A stretch of 10,484 nt of DNA from Candidatus Atribacteria bacterium (GTDB lineage Bacteria > Atribacterota > Atribacteria > Atribacterales > Atribacteraceae), in assembly GCA_026390275.1 (NCBI GenBank), contig JAPLGF010000111.1, positions 1 to 10,484 on the forward strand. The letters run 5' to 3'. This document shows, piece by piece, positions 7,033 to 10,484 of this stretch; position 1 is the stretch's first letter; each line of letters begins with the position of its first letter. The position numbers were made by a program, and so were the translations under genes. The notes under the pieces are model-generated. The model was given only the letters and a program-made list of their open reading frames with translations, ran no database searches and was not told the origin of the DNA.

Positions 7033-7067
7033 TACAGGGGGGGTAAGTGCATTTTCTCTTATCCCCC

Positions 7068-7988
7068 TCACTGTTTATCATTAGAGAGAGAAAGGGTATC
7101 GTCATCCTCTTCGGTTTCGTGCTGATTTTCCGGTTCGATATGAACCACCACATCGGAGACACCCGCTATTTCTTTCTTCAAATGCTGCTCCACGGTATTC
7201 GCCAGCTCATGGGCTTCTTCTACTGGCATATTCTCGTCCACCAAAATGTGGAGATCAATGTACATATCATCCAGCCGTCCCCGGGTTCGAATCATGTGAC
7301 AGTCTTGAATACCGGGAACAGACAGCACGATTTCTTTGATCTCATCTGGCTTGATGGGTGTTCGATCACACAGAACATCCGAGCTCTGTCGGAGGACCTG
7401 AATTCCAGCCCGAATGATGAGCCCGGCAATCACCACCGCCGCAATCATATCCAGCCAGGTGACCCCAAATTTCACGGCAATAAGGGTAGCAAAGACAGAA
7501 ATTGACACATAAATATCACTTTTCGTATGGAGTGAATCGCTCACCAAGATATCGCTTTCTAATTCCCGGCCGGCACCATACTCCGTCCGTACCACAATGA
7601 TGTTGATGATCATGGTGATGATCATGACTAAAAAGCTGGTACTTTTCACATCCGGAACCACCGGGTTTGCCAGGCGACCGAAAGCGTTCCGTAAAATATC
7701 CACACTCACTAAAAAAAGCAGTATGGCAATGGCAATGGCGGTGAATGTTTCATACTTCTTGTGTCCATAGGGGTGATCCCGATCAGCGGGACGAGCAGCA
7801 ATGGCAATCCCGACGAGACCGATGATATTGGATGCTCCATCAGCAAAAGAATGGTAACCGTCGGCGGTCATACTGGCAGAACCGATGGCCCGTCCAAAGA
7901 AGATCTTGGCCAGTGCCACAGCCCAGTTAAGGACGAGAACCCATAGCAGAACATTTCTAACCCGACGGTAACGTATACCTTCTTCCAT
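7068..7988 (-). CDS. Cation diffusion facilitator (CDF) family metal efflux transporter
   Basis: This inner-membrane antiporter expels divalent metal in exchange for protons. The 306-residue protein has the normal CDF plan: six membrane segments between about 12 and 200, then a cytoplasmic metallochaperone-like domain (about 210-288). The transport site can be read as His46/Asp50 in DGYHSFAD (helix 2) and His154/Asp158 in DSLHTKSD (helix 5). DHPYGHKKYE (71-80) is the conserved loop. There is no His-rich loop between helices 4 and 5; the tail after residue 288 is acidic. The frame is open back to 8198, but GGGAGG at 7997-8002 stands 8 bases before ATG 7988 and family alignment begins just there. 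The leader carries an NiCo-type riboswitch and terminator, so Ni2+ or Co2+ is the likely substrate. That substrate is inferred from the RNA, not from the protein. Confidence 0.92.
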   Translation of the reverse strand: MEEGIRYRRVRNVLLWVLVLNWAVALAKIFFGRAIGSASMTADGYHSFADGASNIIGLVGIAIAARPADRDHPYGHKKYETFTAIAIAILLFLVSVDILRNAFGRLANPVVPDVKSTSFLVMIITMIINIIVVRTEYGAGRELESDILVSDSLHTKSDIYVSISVFATLIAVKFGVTWLDMIAAVVIAGLIIRAGIQVLRQSSDVLCDRTPIKPDEIKEIVLSVPGIQDCHMIRTRGRLDDMYIDLHILVDENMPVEEAHELANTVEQHLKKEIAGVSDVVVHIEPENQHETEEDDDTLSLSNDKQ

Positions 7989-7996
7989 ACCTATTT

Positions 7997-8002
7997 CCTC
8001 CC
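7997..8002 (-). promoter_or_regulatory. Ribosome binding site that sets the CDF start
   Basis: The minus strand reads GGGAGG, eight bases before ATG 7988. It lies downstream of the leader terminator (8023-8060), so it is transcribed only when termination is avoided. It decides in favour of 7988 over upstream in-frame starts at 8195 or 8198. Confidence 0.75.
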
Positions 8003-8022
8003 AGAATGATGTGTTGTACAAC

Positions 8023-8060
8023 AAAAAACCTGCGAAACCATTTTCCGGTCCCACAGGTTT
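8023..8060 (-). terminator. Intrinsic terminator / attenuator in the CDF leader
   Basis: On the minus strand, AAACCTG (8054-8060) pairs with CAGGTTT (8026-8032). GGGACC pairs with GGTTTC with two G-U pairs, extending the stem, and six T residues (8023-8028) follow. This is a textbook rho-independent terminator, located before the CDF ribosome binding site. Its 5' arm contains TGTGGGACC, which is also the 3' side of the aptamer. Terminator and folded aptamer are therefore mutually exclusive. Confidence 0.8.
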
Positions 8061-8122
8061 ATCGTCTCTGTGAAAGCCCAGCCCCATCACCCTGGTTATT
8101 CCGGGTTGATCGCCTGCTCCGG
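8045..8122 (-). ncRNA. NiCo (czcD-type) riboswitch aptamer controlling the CDF exporter
   Basis: This 78-base minus-strand segment begins CCGGAGCAGGC (8112-8122) and ends TGTGGGACCGG (8045-8055). The blocks GAGCAGGC and TGTGGGAC are those I recall as conserved in the Ni2+/Co2+ riboswitch class. CCGG at each end pairs to form P1 (8119-8122 with 8045-8048). P2 is formed by ATCA-A-CCC (8103-8110) and GGGTGAT (8086-8092), with one bulged A. GGGGCTGGGC (8076-8085) resembles the second conserved internal block. P4 is CACAG (8068-8072) with CTGTG (8052-8056). The third hairpin is short and I cannot assign it with certainty. Binding metal should stabilise P1 and P4, block the terminator at 8023-8060 and switch on the exporter. 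The downstream gene family fits. I matched the consensus from memory, not by a covariance search. Confidence 0.78.
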
Positions 8123-8220
8123 TAGAGATTGTCTTAAAACGTCCCCCGACCATCCTCTGCGCCATTCCCAGGTCATAGAGAACGCGCTTTGGCATCAAAC
8201 CTCTCTTTTATAACCTATAA

Positions 8221-8248
8221 ATTATCATAATTATTATTCATTTGTCAA
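8221..8248 (-). promoter_or_regulatory. Promoter of the CDF riboswitch transcript
   Basis: On the minus strand a perfect -35 TTGACA (8243-8248) is followed after 16 bases by GATAAT (8221-8226). Transcription should start near 8214, giving a leader of about 226 bases before the CDF start at 7988, with the aptamer in its second half. Confidence 0.65.
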
Positions 8249-8386
8249 TTTTGAGTCATCAGCCCTTCACTGATGCCAGGATTCCTCCTGAGGCTTTTTC
8301 CTGTGAAAACTTAACAACACCTCCCGAGGAGTGATCGTTCCACCCTTTTTAGCTTTAACAAAAGAAAACCGCTTCTCCTCTCTTTA
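8249..8386. other. Non-coding remainder of the gap between E1-beta and the CDF promoter
   Basis: With the CDF start at 7988, 7989-8386 is a non-coding stretch of about 400 bases. The part from 7989 to 8248 is the promoter and riboswitch leader. In the remainder I see a 6-base inverted repeat, CATCAG (8257-8262) with CTGATG (8270-8275). I also see a weak AT-rich hairpin with a short T run just after the E1-beta stop, which might end that operon. A short open frame on the minus strand has no start codon. No dehydrogenase E2 or E3 gene is present. Confidence 0.4.
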
Positions 8387-9403
8387 TTATTCCATCATCT
8401 TCCGGACTTCATCGACAATTCGTTCTACCGAAGGAACCACAAATTTCTCCATCACCGGAGCGAATGGAATGGGAACATCACAGGTCGCTACCCGCTGGAT
8501 GGGTGCTCGGAGAAGAGAAAAGGCTTTTTCTGAGATCGAAGCTGCCACCTCCGCACCCCAACCATTTCGCCGGGTGTCTTCGTGGACGATCATCAATCGG
8601 GAGGTCTTGGAGAGAGACTGATAAACTATCTCATAATCAAAAGGAACCAGGGTCCGGGGATCAATTACTTCCAAACTGATCCCTTCTTTCTCTAAAACAT
8701 CCGCCGCTTCTAGAACCCGATAGACCATAAGGAGATTGGCAAGCACGGTGATATCTGTTCCTTCTCTCCTTACGGCAGCTTTCCCAAATGGAATGAGATA
8801 CTCTCCGGTAGGAACCTCTCCCACCGGACTCAGTGCTCCTTTTTCGGAGCGGGGACCCTTGCTTCCGTAAAGCAATTTATGTTCAAAAACCAGGACTGGA
8901 TTATCATCCCGAATGGCAGTTTTGAGAAGTCCCTTGGCGTCATAGGCGGTGGATGGGCAAATAACTTTCCATCCCGGTACATGAGTAAAGAAACCTTCTA
9001 AGCTCTGGGCATGCTGCGCCCCCCGGGTGGTCGCTCCCACCGGAGCACGAAGCACCAGGGGAACCCGGAGTCTTCCTCCGGACATATACGTGAGTTTCGC
9101 CGCCTGATTGACGATCTGGTCCATCATACAGAAGAGAAAATCGCCGTATTGAACATCAGCAATCGGTCTCATGCCGGTTATGGCTGCACCGACCGCCGCA
9201 CCGGCGATCAGGATTTCCGAGATGGGAGTATCCAGGATCCGTTCATGTCCAAATTCTTCCGAAAGACCGAGAGTGACAGTGAAGGCACCCCCAAACCCAC
9301 CTGGAATCCCGATATCTTCGCCGATACAAAAAACTCGTTCATCTCGTCTCATCTCTTCCCGGATAGCCTCTCTCAATGCCTCGGCAATACTCATGAGTGG
9401 CAT
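8387..9403 (-). CDS. 2-oxo acid dehydrogenase E1 component, beta subunit (acetoin/pyruvate type)
   Basis: This is the beta half of the heterotetrameric thiamine-diphosphate E1 that decarboxylates pyruvate, acetoin or a related substrate and passes the acyl group to lipoyl-E2. The 338-residue length is typical. Family marks are GEDIGIPGGFGGAF (28-41), RILDTPISE (55-63) with Glu63 as the expected cofactor-activating residue, DFLFCMMDQIVNQAAK (88-103), GAQHAQSLEG (128-137), and a transketolase C-terminal domain ending near VPIPFAPVME. The gene begins 3 bases after the stop of E1-alpha, with GGAGGG lying inside the end of that gene, so the two are made together. The start at 9403 is chosen over ATG 9394 because the ribosome binding site spacing (9 bases) suits it. 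Motifs alone do not separate acetoin from pyruvate use; I favour the AcoB-like group. Confidence 0.93.
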   Translation of the reverse strand: MPLMSIAEALREAIREEMRRDERVFCIGEDIGIPGGFGGAFTVTLGLSEEFGHERILDTPISEILIAGAAVGAAITGMRPIADVQYGDFLFCMMDQIVNQAAKLTYMSGGRLRVPLVLRAPVGATTRGAQHAQSLEGFFTHVPGWKVICPSTAYDAKGLLKTAIRDDNPVLVFEHKLLYGSKGPRSEKGALSPVGEVPTGEYLIPFGKAAVRREGTDITVLANLLMVYRVLEAADVLEKEGISLEVIDPRTLVPFDYEIVYQSLSKTSRLMIVHEDTRRNGWGAEVAASISEKAFSLLRAPIQRVATCDVPIPFAPVMEKFVVPSVERIVDEVRKMME

Positions 9404-9406
9404 GGA

Positions 9407-10384
9407 TCAATTCCCTCCTTCCCAGTAAACATCCCGTAAGGCATCTTCCGGTTGAGGTGATGGGCTGGATTGAGCAACCATAACCGCCTGTTCAATTCGA
9501 TCGTCAATCTTTTGTTCCAATCCCTCAAGCACAGATGCATCGACCACCTGCCTTCGTATCAGATAATCCCGGTATAGAACGATAGGGTCCCGGGCCAGCC
9601 ATTCTTTTTCTTCCTGTTTATCCCGATAGTGACAGGCGTCATTACGGGAATGTCCCCCCATCCGGTAGGTCTGCAATTCCAGGAGAGTGGGACCATCCCC
9701 CTCCCGAGCCCGTTGAATGGCCCGCGATGCCGCATCATAAACTTTCAAAACGTCGTTCCCATCCACCACTTCCCCCGGGATTCCATAGGCGCAGGCACGA
9801 TCGGCAATGTTTTTGACCTTCATGACTCGACTGACATGGGTAGATGCACCGTAAAAATTATTCTCACAGGCAAAGATGACCGGACAATTCCAGATGGCAG
9901 CACCATTCAGGGATTCATGAAAAGACCCTTCGTTGGATGCCCCATCCCCGAAGAAGCAGACCACGACGTTCCTGGTCCTTCTCATTTTACAGGACAGTCC
10001 AATCCCCACCGCCACCGGGAGACCCCCCCCAACAATCGCAATCGATGGAACAGCACCATAGGAGATATCCCCCAGATGCATGGAGCCACCCTTTCCCTTA
10101 CAACATCCATTGGATCGGGCGAACATCTCCGCCATCACCGATTCCACCGGTACCCCTTTCGCCAGAACGTGACCGGCCGGACGATGGGTGGAGGTGACAT
10201 AGTCATCTTTATGCAGCCCCATCAGCATTCCGACCGCACAGGCTTCCTGGCCATGCGATTGATGAATGGTACCAGGCAACACCCCTTCCAGGAAAAGGTA
10301 ATACACTCTTTTCTCATACTTTCTGATAAGACACATTCTCTCGTATATCGCCAGGAGCATATCACGATCCACAAGTATCTCCAT
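9407..10384 (-). CDS. 2-oxo acid dehydrogenase E1 component, alpha subunit (acetoin/pyruvate type)
   Basis: This thiamine-diphosphate-binding half of E1 has 325 residues, matching AcoA/PdhA. The cofactor motif begins GDGASNEG (146-153) and ends ENN (174-176). Other marks are HQSHGQEA (41-48), STHRPAGH (65-72), the GKGGSMH segment (97-103) and YRMGGHSRND (240-249), the conserved loop of E1-alpha proteins. The frame stays open to a GTG at 10447, but GAGGTGAAGGAA just before ATG 10384 and family length favour the shorter protein. E1-beta follows after 3 bases. No E2 or E3 gene follows on the same strand before the CDF promoter, so these partners must be encoded elsewhere or upstream beyond the window edge. 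Whether the substrate is acetoin, pyruvate or another 2-oxo acid is open. Confidence 0.93.
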   Translation of the reverse strand: MEILVDRDMLLAIYERMCLIRKYEKRVYYLFLEGVLPGTIHQSHGQEACAVGMLMGLHKDDYVTSTHRPAGHVLAKGVPVESVMAEMFARSNGCCKGKGGSMHLGDISYGAVPSIAIVGGGLPVAVGIGLSCKMRRTRNVVVCFFGDGASNEGSFHESLNGAAIWNCPVIFACENNFYGASTHVSRVMKVKNIADRACAYGIPGEVVDGNDVLKVYDAASRAIQRAREGDGPTLLELQTYRMGGHSRNDACHYRDKQEEKEWLARDPIVLYRDYLIRRQVVDASVLEGLEQKIDDRIEQAVMVAQSSPSPQPEDALRDVYWEGGN

Positions 10385-10399
10385 TTCCTTCACCTCTTC

Positions 10400-10419
10400 T
10401 CTACCCCGAAAATGATGTT
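10400..10419 (-). promoter_or_regulatory. Shared 20-base leader element, copy B (upstream of E1-alpha)
   Basis: The minus strand reads AACATCATTTTCGGGGTAGA, differing from the copy at 2218-2237 at one position. It stands 15 bases before the E1-alpha start, directly ahead of the ribosome binding site. Flanking sequence of the two copies does not match beyond it, so it is not simply a duplicated promoter region. Confidence 0.4.
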
Positions 10420-10446
10420 GAGTTGTTGAGTGGGAAAAGACATTCA

Positions 10447-10473
10447 CCTATACCTGAAAATGACCATCCTCAA
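10447..10473 (-). promoter_or_regulatory. Weak candidate promoter for the E1 operon
   Basis: On the minus strand TTGAGG (10468-10473) and TATAGG (10447-10452) are separated by 15 bases, a short spacer. The transcription start would be near 10440, leaving the shared element in the 5' untranslated region. The match is modest, and the true promoter may lie beyond the right edge. Confidence 0.25.
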
Positions 10474-10484
10474 GGAATCTCCCC

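Noticed and set aside
8278..8386. Minus-strand open frame of about 37 codons containing KAKKGGTITPREVLLSF, ending at TGA near 8278
   Set aside because: It looks protein-like but has no ATG, GTG or TTG start after the in-frame stops that end E1-beta, and it does not resemble an E2 lipoyl domain. At most it is a gene remnant.
9629..10429. 266-codon plus-strand open frame opposite E1-alpha
   Set aside because: It is antisense to a complete E1-alpha; His- and Pro-rich composition is typical of a shadow frame.

Overview
The window reads as ordinary chromosome of a bacterium with about 50% G+C, most likely an anaerobic or fermentative Firmicutes-like or Atribacterota-like lineage. That guess rests on protein style, good Shine-Dalgarno sites and a Ni/Co-type riboswitch; no rRNA or marker gene fixes the taxon. 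No tRNA, rRNA, CRISPR array, insertion sequence or phage structural gene was seen.

Layout. At 1-2203, on the minus strand, lies an importer of the nucleoside/simple-sugar ABC class: a tandem-NBD ATPase whose stop overlaps the start of its permease, which runs off the left edge. A short divergent promoter region separates it from a compact QueG-like double 4Fe-4S protein (plus strand, to 3035). Converging on that is a class II fructose-bisphosphate aldolase-family gene (3080-4030, minus). A second divergent region leads into a plus-strand run: a phosphohexomutase (4238-5605), a LexA/CI-like autocleaving regulator (5714-6361) and signal peptidase I (6410-7006). From 7068 to the right edge everything is on the minus strand: a cation diffusion facilitator with a long structured leader, then the E1-beta and E1-alpha subunits of an acetoin/pyruvate-type 2-oxo acid dehydrogenase.

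How the parts relate. The importer, aldolase, mutase and dehydrogenase E1 are all carbon metabolism, but they sit in separate transcription units and I see no single pathway linking them. The best regulatory story is the cation exporter. Its 5' leader carries an aptamer that matches the NiCo (czcD) riboswitch signature, and the 3' strands of that aptamer also form the 5' arm of an intrinsic terminator lying just before the exporter's ribosome binding site. That is an ON switch for a metal efflux pump. The second strong signal is the regulator promoter: a near-consensus promoter placed so that the start codon is the predicted transcription start (leaderless mRNA), with nested inverted repeats touching the -35 box that look like autoregulatory operators. 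A third is a 20-base element, 19 of 20 bases identical, that sits just upstream of the ribosome binding sites of both the importer ATPase and E1-alpha.

I found no convincing wholly new system. The items most worth following are the riboswitch and its in-frame leader, the leaderless regulator paired with signal peptidase, and the shared leader element.
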